A stretch of 64,000 bases of DNA from Ktedonobacter racemifer DSM 44963 (GTDB lineage: Bacteria > Chloroflexota > Ktedonobacteria > Ktedonobacterales > Ktedonobacteraceae), in the NCBI RefSeq assembly GCF_000178855.1, contig NZ_ADVG01000001.1, positions 2,765,481 through 2,829,480 on the forward strand, given 5' to 3'. The translations under genes were made by a program, and so were the position numbers. Below the pieces are notes generated by a model. It was not told where the DNA came from. It saw nothing but the letters and a program-made list of their open reading frames with translations, and searched no databases. This document shows positions 54,804 through 63,292 of the stretch, in pieces. Positions within the stretch are counted from its first letter, which is position 1, and every line of letters begins with the position of its first letter.

Positions 54804-54905
54804 GGCTCGCTGCGCGAGCCTTCAGGTAAGGTGTATGTACGTGGGAAGCAGGGCAAAGCCCTGCTTCCCACGTACATACACCTTACCCCTGAGCGCCGCA
54901 GGCGC
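54804..54905. repeat. Composite triloop hairpin (30-bp arms), both flanks present
   Basis: GGCTCGC-TGC-GCGAGCC (54804-54820), perfect arms 54825-54854 and 54858-54887 with loop AAA closed by GGC/GCC, then GCGCC-GCA-GGCGC (54893-54905). Flanks identical to those at 51829-51929, stem unrelated. Confidence 0.85.
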
Positions 54906-55005
54906 GAAAGTTCTCCCATGCCATTTCAAAAAGAGGAATCAACAGTTCGCCAAAAGGTAGGAGAATGTATGCAAAGAATAGCAAGTGGCATACATTTCTT
55001 TCCCA

Positions 55006-55034
55006 TTGACATCAGAGAAGAAATGTTCTAAAAT
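55006..55034 (+). promoter_or_regulatory. tnpB promoter
   Basis: TTGACA (55006-55011), 17-base spacer, TAAAAT (55029-55034), 45 bases before the ATG. Near-consensus. Confidence 0.72.
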
Positions 55035-55078
55035 AGACATGCATGAAAGGCCTTAGAATACAAAAGGTGATCTGAAAA

Positions 55079-56218
55079 ATGATTCGAGCCCACAAAATTC
55101 GTCTTCATCCCACTGATGAGCAAAAAGTGTACTTTGCCAAAGCAGCAGGTGTTGCGCGATTTGTGTGGAATTGGGCGCTCGCGGAATGGATCCGGCAATA
55201 TGAAACTGGGGAGAAGCCCACAACGTTCAAGCTCAAGAAACAATGTAACGAGATTCGGCGCGAGCAGTTCCCTTGGACGTGGGAAATTACCAAGAACGCC
55301 TCGGATCAGCCGTTCCTGGACCTGGGCAAAGCCTTCAAGGCCTTCTTCGAGGGAAAGGCACGAAAACCCAGGTTCAAGAGCAAAAAGCGCAGTAAACCAA
55401 GCTTTTATCTGGCGAATGATCAGATGGAAGTGGGCGATCACCGCGTGTGGATACCCAAACTCGGTTGGGTCAACATGGCCGAGAATCTCCGATTCAAGGG
55501 AAAGATCACCGGGGCGCGGGTGACACGTACTTCGGACTGGTGGTTCATCGCTATCACGATGGAAGTCCCAGATGAACAGCCCACCAAACGCTCTGCAGCC
55601 GTTGGGATCGATATGGGCTTGAATCGACTGGCAACATTGAGTACTGGCGAGGGATTTGAGAACCAAAAATACCTCACCACGGCCCTCAAAAAGCTGCGTC
55701 AGGCCAACAAGCGGCTGCATCGGCGGAAACCTGGTTCAAAGAACCGGGAGAGAGCCCGTCGCCAGGTGGCACGGCTCCACTATCGCATTACCTGCCTACG
55801 AGATGATGCGCTCCACAAACTGACGACCAAGCTTGCCACGTGTTATGGGATCGTCGGTATCGAGGATCTCCATCTCAAGGGGTTGCTCAAAAATCGCAAG
55901 TTGGCTCGCTCGTTCTCCGATGCCGCACTTGGCAAACTGGTGAACCTGCTCACCAGGAAGGTTGAACAGCGTGGCGGGCAGGTGGTGAAGGTGGGACGCT
56001 TTTTCCCTTCCAGTAAGACCTGTCATGCTTGCGGCTGGAGGTGGGAAGACATGCAACTCTCTAATCGGGTCTTCCTGTGCCAGAACCACCAATGCGCATA
56101 CCATCTCTTCCCTCAGGACAGGGATGGGAATGCCTCGTTGAACATCCTGTACGAAGCTCTTCGCTTGATCGGGCTCAGTGATCAAGTCGTCGGCGGCACT
56201 GGCTCGGACGCGACGTAA
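55079..56218 (+). CDS. tnpB: TnpB RNA-guided nuclease (IS200/IS605 family)
   Basis: 379 residues, the Cas12 ancestor type. RuvC-I Asp178 (GIDMGLN), RuvC-II Glu262 (GIEDLHLKGL), zinc finger CHACG...C...C (Cys315, 318, 334, 339) and RuvC-III Asp347 (QDRDGNAS) are all intact, so it is probably active. No TnpA is present. TnpB uses an RNA made from the 3' end of its own gene and the right end of the element. Driven by its own near-consensus promoter; a composite hairpin lies just upstream. Confidence 0.93.
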   Translation: MIRAHKIRLHPTDEQKVYFAKAAGVARFVWNWALAEWIRQYETGEKPTTFKLKKQCNEIRREQFPWTWEITKNASDQPFLDLGKAFKAFFEGKARKPRFKSKKRSKPSFYLANDQMEVGDHRVWIPKLGWVNMAENLRFKGKITGARVTRTSDWWFIAITMEVPDEQPTKRSAAVGIDMGLNRLATLSTGEGFENQKYLTTALKKLRQANKRLHRRKPGSKNRERARRQVARLHYRITCLRDDALHKLTTKLATCYGIVGIEDLHLKGLLKNRKLARSFSDAALGKLVNLLTRKVEQRGGQVVKVGRFFPSSKTCHACGWRWEDMQLSNRVFLCQNHQCAYHLFPQDRDGNASLNILYEALRLIGLSDQVVGGTGSDAT

Positions 56219-56290
56219 AACTCGGCTGTGGACTTGGTGTAAGACCAAAAGGCGCACAGTGCCTGGAGGCTGCGAAGATTGAAACAGCAA
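56160..56290 (+). ncRNA. Probable TnpB omega (right-end) RNA
   Basis: A run of stems across the tnpB stop: CTTGATC/GATCAAG (56164-56186), CGTCG/CGACG (56187-56215), TTGGT-GTAAG-ACCAA (56234-56248) and AGGC/GCCT (56250-56264). The segment then ends near AGATTGAAAC (56277-56286), after which the guide would lie in flanking DNA. Position and folding fit the known TnpB guide RNA; the exact 3' boundary is uncertain. Confidence 0.5.
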
Positions 56291-56431
56291 CAACAAAATT
56301 CTGTGTGGATGTGTGCTTGCATACATTTGCATATGAAAATTGGAGCAGAAGAAACTTACTCCCCTGACAAACGTACATGCAGGAAGAGGCTTTTATATGA
56401 CCTGCATTGAAGGATGGGAGATGAAAAAGCG

Positions 56432-56866
56432 ATGATCCTGCATAAAGGCGAGCGTGTCTTCTGGGGAGCGCCAGAGGTTATCTACCTGGAGGGCACTATT
56501 ACCCAACTGCAAGAGGAGAGTCAGAGCGTCGTCGTCCATGTAGAGCGAGCCACACCTCATTCAGCGCACTTGATTGGCAACGAGATCGCCTTTGCCGCTC
56601 AGGGCCTACAACCCCTGCAAGGCGCAAGCCCTCCCGGCACCACCAGCGAGCGCGCAACCCAGACCCTTCCCCCTCCTCAGTTTAGCGACGAGGAAAAGGT
56701 ACGCCGTGGCGCAGCCGTCGCAATCCACCAGCAATATGGCTACCATCTCTCACCAGAGCAAGAACAGGCACTCATCAACCAGGTCGCGCAAGCCATTAAC
56801 GCAGACCCGGTCCTGCGTCAACGCATCATCCAATCCATGGACGAGATTTTGCATCGCGAGCGTTAA
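56432..56866 (+). CDS. Small protein of unknown function
   Basis: 144 residues from ATG 56432 (GGAGATG upstream; ATG 56414 is possible). N-terminal 60 residues look like a small beta domain (HKGERVFWGAPEVIYLEGTI); a Pro-rich linker leads to a C-terminal helical part (SDEEKVRRGAAVAIHQQYGY...). No membrane segment, no family recognised. It precedes, by 25 bases, a zinc-ribbon membrane protein on the same strand, and may be cotranscribed with it. Confidence 0.65.
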   Translation: MILHKGERVFWGAPEVIYLEGTITQLQEESQSVVVHVERATPHSAHLIGNEIAFAAQGLQPLQGASPPGTTSERATQTLPPPQFSDEEKVRRGAAVAIHQQYGYHLSPEQEQALINQVAQAINADPVLRQRIIQSMDEILHRER

Positions 56867-56890
56867 CCTTTATAAACAGGGGAGACATAT

Positions 56891-57808
56891 ATGAATTGCC
56901 GACAGTGCAATGCACCAATCGACAGGCAGGCAAGCTTCTGCCCTCAATGTGGAGCCACCGTACAAGCTAGCGCACCGCCTGCCTGGCAGCCATCATCGCC
57001 GGGCAATCCCCATGAGGAAAAGACGTTCCTCGCGGATCCATCACAACAACCCTCCTGGCAACAGCCAGTACCAGGCCCACAAGCAGGAACTTCTTACCAG
57101 AGACCAGGGCAAATGTCTCCCTCAATGCCTCCTGCTCCGTTTCCACAGTATCAGAGAAATTTAGCAGGAGAGAGAAACATGCAAGCAAACGCAGATCCAA
57201 GAGGAGCAGCAGTCCAGGAGAGGCCCCAACCACGTAAGCGTGGCCGCGCAGGTCTGACCCTGGGCTGTCTCTCTATTCTTATCATACTGGTCCTGGCTCT
57301 GGGAGCCATCTGGACCTTCGGCGTACGCCCCTACGCTCACGATATGGCGATGCAAGAGTTAGATACCGCCATGGCAAGAGCCGTGAACCAGGTACCGGAC
57401 GCCTCGAATATTACAAACATTCCCGGACTTCCCCCACTTCCCCCAGGGGTCGATGTGCCTATTCCACCCCTGAAAGTCTCGCAGGATACATTCAACAACC
57501 TGGTCGTGCTCAACCTGCCACCAAATAGCCCGGTCCAGAACCCCAGCACCCAGATCACGCCCGATCATGTGCGGCTAAGCTTCACAGTCTATGGCTTCGC
57601 TAGCGCGATCTCCGTCCTACCCCAGATCCAGGACGGGAAGCTCGTCGCCACCAACACCACCCTGGAGGGACCCATCGGCCTGGTCCTCTCATCCGACGAC
57701 ATCACGACGCTGCTCAACAAACACTTCGCCGACGCCCAGGCCCGACTCAAGCGCCCCATCAAGAGCATCACCCTCAACAACGGAGACATGAGCATCCAAC
57801 TCGGGTAA
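56891..57808 (+). CDS. Zinc-ribbon, single-pass membrane protein
   Basis: 305 residues. N-terminal ribbon (CRQCNAP...CPQCG), a Pro/Gln-rich stretch (25-110), one membrane segment (about 120-140) preceded by RKRGR, then an external domain of about 160 residues with hydrophobic strands and many Pro, ending in SITLNNGDMSIQLG. The layout matches the protein at 28905-29864 but the external parts look unrelated. The last third resembles lipid- or membrane-associated beta domains, which is only a guess. GGGGAGA precedes the ATG. Confidence 0.72.
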   Translation: MNCRQCNAPIDRQASFCPQCGATVQASAPPAWQPSSPGNPHEEKTFLADPSQQPSWQQPVPGPQAGTSYQRPGQMSPSMPPAPFPQYQRNLAGERNMQANADPRGAAVQERPQPRKRGRAGLTLGCLSILIILVLALGAIWTFGVRPYAHDMAMQELDTAMARAVNQVPDASNITNIPGLPPLPPGVDVPIPPLKVSQDTFNNLVVLNLPPNSPVQNPSTQITPDHVRLSFTVYGFASAISVLPQIQDGKLVATNTTLEGPIGLVLSSDDITTLLNKHFADAQARLKRPIKSITLNNGDMSIQLG

Positions 57809-57812
57809 ATAG

Positions 57813-57860
57813 GAGGTATAAAAAAATCAGCACCTTGCGGTGCTGATTTTTTTATACCTC
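57813..57860. terminator. Bidirectional terminator, 22-bp arms
   Basis: Arms 57813-57834 and 57839-57860, loop TTGC, with A7/T7 runs giving U-tails both ways. The stop of the minus-strand signal peptidase lies in the right arm. Confidence 0.85.
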
Positions 57861-58661
57861 TTCTTCCTGGTCTTGCTCCAGGGCTTCTTTGGCGTTGCAG
57901 CGGCGCTGGGCGCGTTGCTGCCAGTACCACCAGCCGCCGAGAAGGGTGGGTAGCAGGAAGGTGACGGGCAGCTCGGCCTGGGAGAGGAGCGAGGGATGCG
58001 CACCCGGCGCGGGAGAGATTTGGGTGGCAGGAACAGGGGCAGGCTTCACCGGACACATGGTTGGATTCGTGACCTGGGGTGGCTGAGGTACCTGGTCAAA
58101 GATGCCGTTCTCGTTCTTGACCAGCCCCCAGTTATCCTGTCCTAAGGGCCAGAAGACAAAGGCGGCCTGGCCTACGAGATTCTGCTTGGGAACACAGCCC
58201 CAGGCCCGCGAGTCTGAGCTACCCATGCGGTTGTCTCCCAGCACAAAATAATCGCTCTGGGGAATGACCATGTTGACAATGGGCGCATAGGGATTCCCCT
58301 GGCGGTGCGGATCGATATATGTCTCAGATAATGCCTTCCCATTTACAAATACAGTCGTGTCTTGAATGGTGATGACGTCGCCTGGGAGGCCAACAACGCG
58401 CTTGATGTAGTCCTGGTCGGGTTCAGGGGGAGCGGCAAATACAATCACATCGCCGCGGCGGGGTGGATGAAAGAGATACGACCACTTGTCGACAAAAATA
58501 AATTGTTGATTGTGAAAGTTCGGCTCCATGCTCTGGCCATCAATGTTGAAGTTCTGGACTGCCAGGCGAATCACCAGAAACATCAAGACGGTCAACACGA
58601 TGGTTTCGATGATTTCACGCACTAAGCGGAAACGTTTTTCAAAATCCAGCTCTACATCCAC
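57852..58661 (-). CDS. lepB: Signal peptidase I with C-terminal extension
   Basis: 269 residues from GTG 58661 (GAGGAAAG upstream). Cleaves signal peptides at the outer face. Membrane segment at about 17-37, catalytic Ser in GQSMEP, catalytic Lys in YIKRVVGLPGD, and GDNRMGSSDSR. After the catalytic domain there is an unusual extension of about 75 residues: a Pro-rich stretch, a second hydrophobic segment (PVTFLLPTLLGGWWYW) and a charged tail. A second copy without the extension lies 240 bases upstream on the same strand. Confidence 0.9.
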   Translation of the reverse strand: MDVELDFEKRFRLVREIIETIVLTVLMFLVIRLAVQNFNIDGQSMEPNFHNQQFIFVDKWSYLFHPPRRGDVIVFAAPPEPDQDYIKRVVGLPGDVITIQDTTVFVNGKALSETYIDPHRQGNPYAPIVNMVIPQSDYFVLGDNRMGSSDSRAWGCVPKQNLVGQAAFVFWPLGQDNWGLVKNENGIFDQVPQPPQVTNPTMCPVKPAPVPATQISPAPGAHPSLLSQAELPVTFLLPTLLGGWWYWQQRAQRRCNAKEALEQDQEEEV

Positions 58662-58800
58662 GGGCTTTCCTCGTTAAACTGTTTCAAATAATATCAATAA
58701 GTTCCACCATAGTATACAGGAAGGATACCACGAAATGTAGCGTCGTGCTGTTCGTAGCCCCCCCGAGAGTACTATTTCCTGGTTGCACAGCTACTTCTGA

Positions 58801-58890
58801 TCCGAAAACCCTGAGCGCGCTTGTCCCCGAATGGGGGAAGCGCTAGACACGCAAGTGACGCGTGCCCCCGAATGAGGGTTGGGTTTCGGA
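58801..58890 (+). repeat. MITE-like repeat, copy B (90 bp, two inserted modules)
   Basis: Same core as the 54-bp copy at 2547-2600, with two clean 18-bp additions: CTTGTCCCCGAATGGGGG (58820-58837) and CGTGCCCCCGAATGAGGG (58861-58878). It sits between the two signal peptidase genes. Confidence 0.8.
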
Positions 58891-58898
58891 ATAAGAGA

Positions 58899-59513
58899 TT
58901 AGCGCCTGGCATTGATTGCGTCCGATGGTTGGTGTACCTTCGCGTAGACAGATGAGACATCCGGCAAAAGGCCAATGTTATCCGCCTTAAACGGCCAGTA
59001 AATGAGCGCCGCACGCCCAATGATGTTAGCACGCGGGACCAGCCCCCACGACCGCGAGTCATAGCTGTCAACGCGATTATCCCCCATCACAAAGTAGTAG
59101 CCAGGAGGGACAAGAAGATTATGTACGGGTCTATCCGTGGGTGAGGCCCCTGCTTTGGCGGGATCAACATATGTCTCATTGAGCCGCACACCATCAACGG
59201 TTGGCCCCCCGTTTTCGACCGAGATCACATCTCCTGGTACAGCGATAATACGCTTAATGTAGTCGGCAGTCGGTTGCGGGGGCGCCTCAAAAACAATGAC
59301 ATCCCCACGCGCAGGCTGGCGCACATAATAGCTCGCCTTGTCGACAATCAGGCTCTCCTGATTATGGAGCCGCGATTCCATACTCTTGCCCACCACATCA
59401 AATTTCTGCACCGCGAAGTTGATCGCGAGAAAGAGCAATACTGTCAGCGCCAACGTCTCTACCAGCTCGCGCACAAAACGGTAGCGCTTCCCAGTATTCA
59501 GCTTTACACCCAT
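58899..59513 (-). CDS. lepB: Signal peptidase I, second copy
   Basis: 204 residues from ATG 59513 (GGAGG six bases upstream; upstream ATGs in the same frame lack this). One membrane segment (about 18-38), Ser in GKSMESR, Lys in YIKRIIAVPGD, GDNRVDSYDSRSWG. Closely related to the neighbouring copy, so a tandem duplication; the two have diverged in substrate-pocket text (MEP versus MES) and in the tail. Confidence 0.92.
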   Translation of the reverse strand: MGVKLNTGKRYRFVRELVETLALTVLLFLAINFAVQKFDVVGKSMESRLHNQESLIVDKASYYVRQPARGDVIVFEAPPQPTADYIKRIIAVPGDVISVENGGPTVDGVRLNETYVDPAKAGASPTDRPVHNLLVPPGYYFVMGDNRVDSYDSRSWGLVPRANIIGRAALIYWPFKADNIGLLPDVSSVYAKVHQPSDAINARR

Positions 59514-60014
59514 ACGTACCTCCACCAAAGTCACTTCCTTCTTCTCAGGCCACATCTTTGCAGCCAACCAAGACAACTCTGCTACAAGCTGTTTTTATTG
59601 TAATCTATTTCCATCAAAGGAACATAGCCATATTTAGACAGAATTACGGATTACACGTCACATGCCAAGAAATAATTCCTCGCTCCATAGTGTTTTCTCC
59701 TAGTAGTGACCCTTTTGGCCTGTAGCGATTCTCATATGTACAGAATGGGTTTGATGGATTGGGAGGAATAATGCAAATGCTCTTACTCTCCCCTTTGAGA
59801 GCATAAAAAGAATCTGCTCTAGCCGGTCCCATAACCCTTGACTCAAAGCCGCCAGTATAGTAGTGTTAGATGGAACGTTTGTTTGTATTTTCTACGGTAC
59901 ACATTGGTTGCAGTGGCGCTTAAACGTCACTGTGGTTGAAACGTTGGCACACCCACAGAGAAAATAAGCACTGTAGTTATTCTACGTTTTGCAGGGACGG
60001 ACGGTTGGATTGTT
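59514..60014. other. 500-base divergent intergenic region before uvrA
   Basis: Between lepB (minus) and uvrA (plus). GAAC-GTTT-GTTT at 59873-59884 is one base off the Gram-positive SOS pattern GAAC-N4-GTTC, but the LexA site of this lineage is not known to me. TTGACT at 59838 has no good -10 partner. A 62-codon minus-strand frame is not supported by a ribosome site. Confidence 0.35.
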
Positions 60015-63000
60015 ATGCCCCAGGATAAAATAGTAGTTCGTGGTGCACGTGAGCACAATTTAAAGAATATTAACGTGACCATTCCGCGCGATAAGCTCGT
60101 GGTCATCACAGGTCTTTCGGGTTCGGGGAAGAGTAGTTTGGCGTTTGATACCATCTTCGCGGAAGGGCAGCGTCGCTATGTAGAGTCGCTCTCGGCCTAT
60201 GCACGCCAGTTCCTGGACAAGATGGAGAAGCCCGATGTTGAACACATCGACGGCCTTTCGCCTGCTATCTCCATCGATCAGAAAGGCACAACCCACAACC
60301 CACGCTCAACAGTTGGCACCGTTACCGAAATTTATGACTACCTGCGCCTACTCTACGCGCGCATCGGTCATCAGCATTGTCCCCAGTGCGGACGCGAGGT
60401 CAGTCAACAGACCCTCCAGCAGATTGTGGATGCCGTCCTCAGCCTGGCTGATGGCTCACGCATCATGCTGCTGGCCCCCCTTGTTCAGGGTCGCAAAGGC
60501 GAATACAAAAACGTCTTTGAAGAGATGCGCCGCTCAGGCTATGTGCGCGTGCGCGTCGATGGCGAGATTCGCGACCTGAGCGACGAAATCGACCTGGATA
60601 AACAGAAGAAACACACCATCGAGGTCGTGGTTGACCGCCTGGTTATTCGCAAACAGAAGCGCGAGGAGAACGAGGAGAGTGGGCTGAAGAAGGTGGCTGA
60701 GCGGCCCGCGCTCTACGAAGTCAATGCCAGCAAAGAGGCGCATCGCGACGAGGACAATATCGCGGAGCCAGATATTCCCGCGATCCTGCATGAAGAGGTT
60801 GACCCGGCCTTCCGCCAGCGCCTGACCGATTCACTGGAGACGACGCTCAAACTCGGCAATGGGGTCGTGCTGGTCTCTGTAATTGGTGGTGAGGAGACGC
60901 TCTACTCCGAGAAGGCGGCCTGCGTCTACTGCAGCATTAGCCTGCCAGAGATCGCTCCCCGCACCTTCAGCTTTAACAGCCCTCACGGGGCCTGCCCCAC
61001 CTGTACCGGCCTGGGAACGCAGATGGAGATCGATCCCGAACTGATCGTGACCCATCCCGAGGTCAGCATTCTTGAGGGTGCCATCGCTCCCTGGAGCAAG
61101 GTCGTCAATGGCAGCCAGTGGCATAGCGCCATTCTGGAATCCCTGTCAAAGGCCTACGACTTTGATCTGAATACCCCCTGGCAGGACCTGAGCGAAGATA
61201 TTCAGCAGAAAATCCTGCACGGCATTCCTGAGCAGCTTGCCATTCGCTATACGCCTCAGAATGGGCAGACCAAGACCTATAATGTCCATTTCGAAGGCGT
61301 CATCCCCAATCTCGACCGGCGCTATAAGCAGACCGATAGCGAGGGCATTCGCGAAGAGATTGAAGGCTATATGACAGCGCGCATCTGCCCGGATTGCCGG
61401 GGCGCGCGCCTCAAGCCGGAGGCCCTTGCCGTTACTGTGGGGGGACATAATATCGTCCAGGTGACGAGCCTCTCAATCACACACACTCAGCGCTTCTTCC
61501 AGGAGTTGGAGGATGATGTACTCGCCAGCCGGAGCGGGGTCAAGCCTGGGGAGCCAATTCACCTGGCACCTGTGAAGAATGGCAAGACGAAGAAGAATGG
61601 CAAGCAGGGCAATAGCCTGCTTGGTGATCCCCTGGCAAAAATTGATACGCGGGGACAACTCATCGCGACGACCCTGACCGAGCGCGAGCGCTTTATCGCG
61701 CGCCAGGTGCTCAAGGAAATTCATGCACGCCTACAGTTCCTGGTCGATGTCGGCCTGGACTACCTGACCCTGAGCCGGGCCGCGGCCAGCCTCTCGGGTG
61801 GTGAGGCCCAGCGCATTCGCCTGGCAACCCAGATTGGTTCTGGCCTGATGGGGGTACTCTACATCCTGGACGAACCCAGCATTGGCCTGCACCAGCGTGA
61901 TAACGAGCGCCTGATCAAGACCCTGACGCGCTTACGCAACCTGGGCAACACACTGCTGGTGGTTGAGCACGACGAGGACACGATGCGCGCCTCCGACCAT
62001 ATCATCGATATTGGACCGGGCGCGGGTGAGCATGGTGGCTATGTTGTGGCCGAGGGAACCTATGATGAGATCGTGGCCAATCCCAACTCGCTCACTGGTG
62101 ACTACCTCTCGCGCCGCCGTCGCGTCGAGATTCCCGCCGAGCGCCGTCCCGGCAACGGTAATAAGCTTACCATCAGGGGCGCAAACGAGAACAATCTGAA
62201 GAATGTCGACGTCGACATCCCCCTTGGGAAGTTCGTCGTTATCACTGGCGTCTCAGGCTCAGGCAAGAGTACGCTGATCACGGATATTCTCTATCGCAAA
62301 CTGGCTCATACCTTCCACCGCGCCCATGAGCGTCCTGGACAGCATGAGACCATTGAAGGGCTTGAACACCTGGACAAGGTCATTGATATTGATCAGTCGC
62401 CGATCGGGCGCACACCACGCTCCAACCCAGCCACCTATACGAACGCCTTTACCGGCATTCGCGAACTCTTTGCCCAGGTGCCCGAGTCACGCATGCGTGG
62501 CTATATGCCTGGCCGCTTCTCCTTTAACGTCAAGGGTGGGCGCTGTGAGGCCTGTAAGGGTGAGGGCATTGTACGCATCGAGATGAACTTCCTGCCCGAC
62601 GTCTATGTTCCCTGCGAGGTCTGTAACGGCAGGCGCTATAACCGTGAGGCCCTGGAGATCCACTACAAGGGCAAGACTATCGCCGATGTGCTGGATATGA
62701 CCATTGAGGAGGCCGCTGGCTTCTTCGTGAACGTTCCCTCTATCCATATCAAGATGCAGACGCTAAAGGATGTAGGCCTGGGCTATATGCGCCTGGGGCA
62801 GCCCGCGACCACGCTTTCAGGTGGTGAGGCTCAACGCATCAAGCTGGCGACCGAGCTGTCACGCCGCGCCACGGGACGCACACTCTACATCCTGGACGAG
62901 CCCACCACCGGCCTGCACTTCGCCGACGTAGATCGCCTGCTCAGCGTCCTACAGCGCCTGGTAGATACTGGGAACACGATTGTCGTCATTGAGCATAACC

Positions 63001-63206
63001 TGGACGTTATCAAATGCGCCGACTGGATCATTGATCTGGGACCCGAAGGAGGCGACGGGGGTGGTCGCATCATAGCCGAGGGCACGCCCGAGGTAGTGGC
63101 ACAGGCGCCACAGTCCTATACCGGGCACTTCCTTAAGCGCATGCTGGAGGAAGAAACCGAGATGATTCGCCAGCTCAACGAGGCCTCCAACGAAGTCATG
63201 GCGTAG
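60015..63206 (+). CDS. uvrA: UvrA excinuclease ATPase subunit
   Basis: 1063 residues. Damage-sensing ATPase of nucleotide excision repair. Two ABC modules: GLSGSGKSS and [14 protein letters not shown] in the first, GVSGSGKST and [14 protein letters not shown] in the second; zinc modules CPQCG, CVYC...CPTC and CEACKGEG...CEVCNGRR. It is about 100 residues longer than typical UvrA because of charged inserts at about 215-260 and 510-540 (Lys/Asn-rich, [10 protein letters not shown]). The start ATG lacks a strong ribosome site. Confidence 0.95.
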   Translation: MPQDKIVVRGAREHNLKNINVTIPRDKLVVITGLSGSGKSSLAFDTIFAEGQRRYVESLSAYARQFLDKMEKPDVEHIDGLSPAISIDQKGTTHNPRSTVGTVTEIYDYLRLLYARIGHQHCPQCGREVSQQTLQQIVDAVLSLADGSRIMLLAPLVQGRKGEYKNVFEEMRRSGYVRVRVDGEIRDLSDEIDLDKQKKHTIEVVVDRLVIRKQKREENEESGLKKVAERPALYEVNASKEAHRDEDNIAEPDIPAILHEEVDPAFRQRLTDSLETTLKLGNGVVLVSVIGGEETLYSEKAACVYCSISLPEIAPRTFSFNSPHGACPTCTGLGTQMEIDPELIVTHPEVSILEGAIAPWSKVVNGSQWHSAILESLSKAYDFDLNTPWQDLSEDIQQKILHGIPEQLAIRYTPQNGQTKTYNVHFEGVIPNLDRRYKQTDSEGIREEIEGYMTARICPDCRGARLKPEALAVTVGGHNIVQVTSLSITHTQRFFQELEDDVLASRSGVKPGEPIHLAPVKNGKTKKNGKQGNSLLGDPLAKIDTRGQLIATTLTERERFIARQVLKEIHARLQFLVDVGLDYLTLSRAAASLSGGEAQRIRLATQIGSGLMGVLYILDEPSIGLHQRDNERLIKTLTRLRNLGNTLLVVEHDEDTMRASDHIIDIGPGAGEHGGYVVAEGTYDEIVANPNSLTGDYLSRRRRVEIPAERRPGNGNKLTIRGANENNLKNVDVDIPLGKFVVITGVSGSGKSTLITDILYRKLAHTFHRAHERPGQHETIEGLEHLDKVIDIDQSPIGRTPRSNPATYTNAFTGIRELFAQVPESRMRGYMPGRFSFNVKGGRCEACKGEGIVRIEMNFLPDVYVPCEVCNGRRYNREALEIHYKGKTIADVLDMTIEEAAGFFVNVPSIHIKMQTLKDVGLGYMRLGQPATTLSGGEAQRIKLATELSRRATGRTLYILDEPTTGLHFADVDRLLSVLQRLVDTGNTIVVIEHNLDVIKCADWIIDLGPEGGDGGGRIIAEGTPEVVAQAPQSYTGHFLKRMLEEETEMIRQLNEASNEVMA

Positions 63207-63216
63207 AAGAAAGCAG

Positions 63217-63262
63217 AAAGAGAAGGCCCCGGTGCTTGTACAAGCACCGGGGCCTTCTCTTT
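63217..63262. terminator. Bidirectional terminator, 22-bp arms
   Basis: A perfect palindrome (arms 63217-63238 and 63241-63262) between the convergent uvrA and WecA/MraY-like genes; AAAG/CTTT outer ends. Confidence 0.85.
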
Positions 63263-63292
63263 GTCTTAGTCGGACAACCACACGGCCTTAGC

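Noticed and set aside
56277..56286. AGATTGAAAC, similar to the end of some CRISPR repeats
   Set aside because: Occurs once, with no repeat-spacer pattern; better explained as the end of the TnpB right-end RNA.
54989..56322. GCATACATTT on both sides of tnpB as a target-site duplication
   Set aside because: IS200/IS605 elements do not make such duplications, and a local ATGTATGC palindrome explains the left copy.
59644..59832. 62-codon minus-strand frame before uvrA
   Set aside because: No ribosome site, no recognisable domain; could be a remnant but evidence is too thin.
59873..59884. SOS box upstream of uvrA
   Set aside because: One mismatch to GAAC-N4-GTTC and the lineage-specific LexA site is unknown; too weak to annotate as a site.
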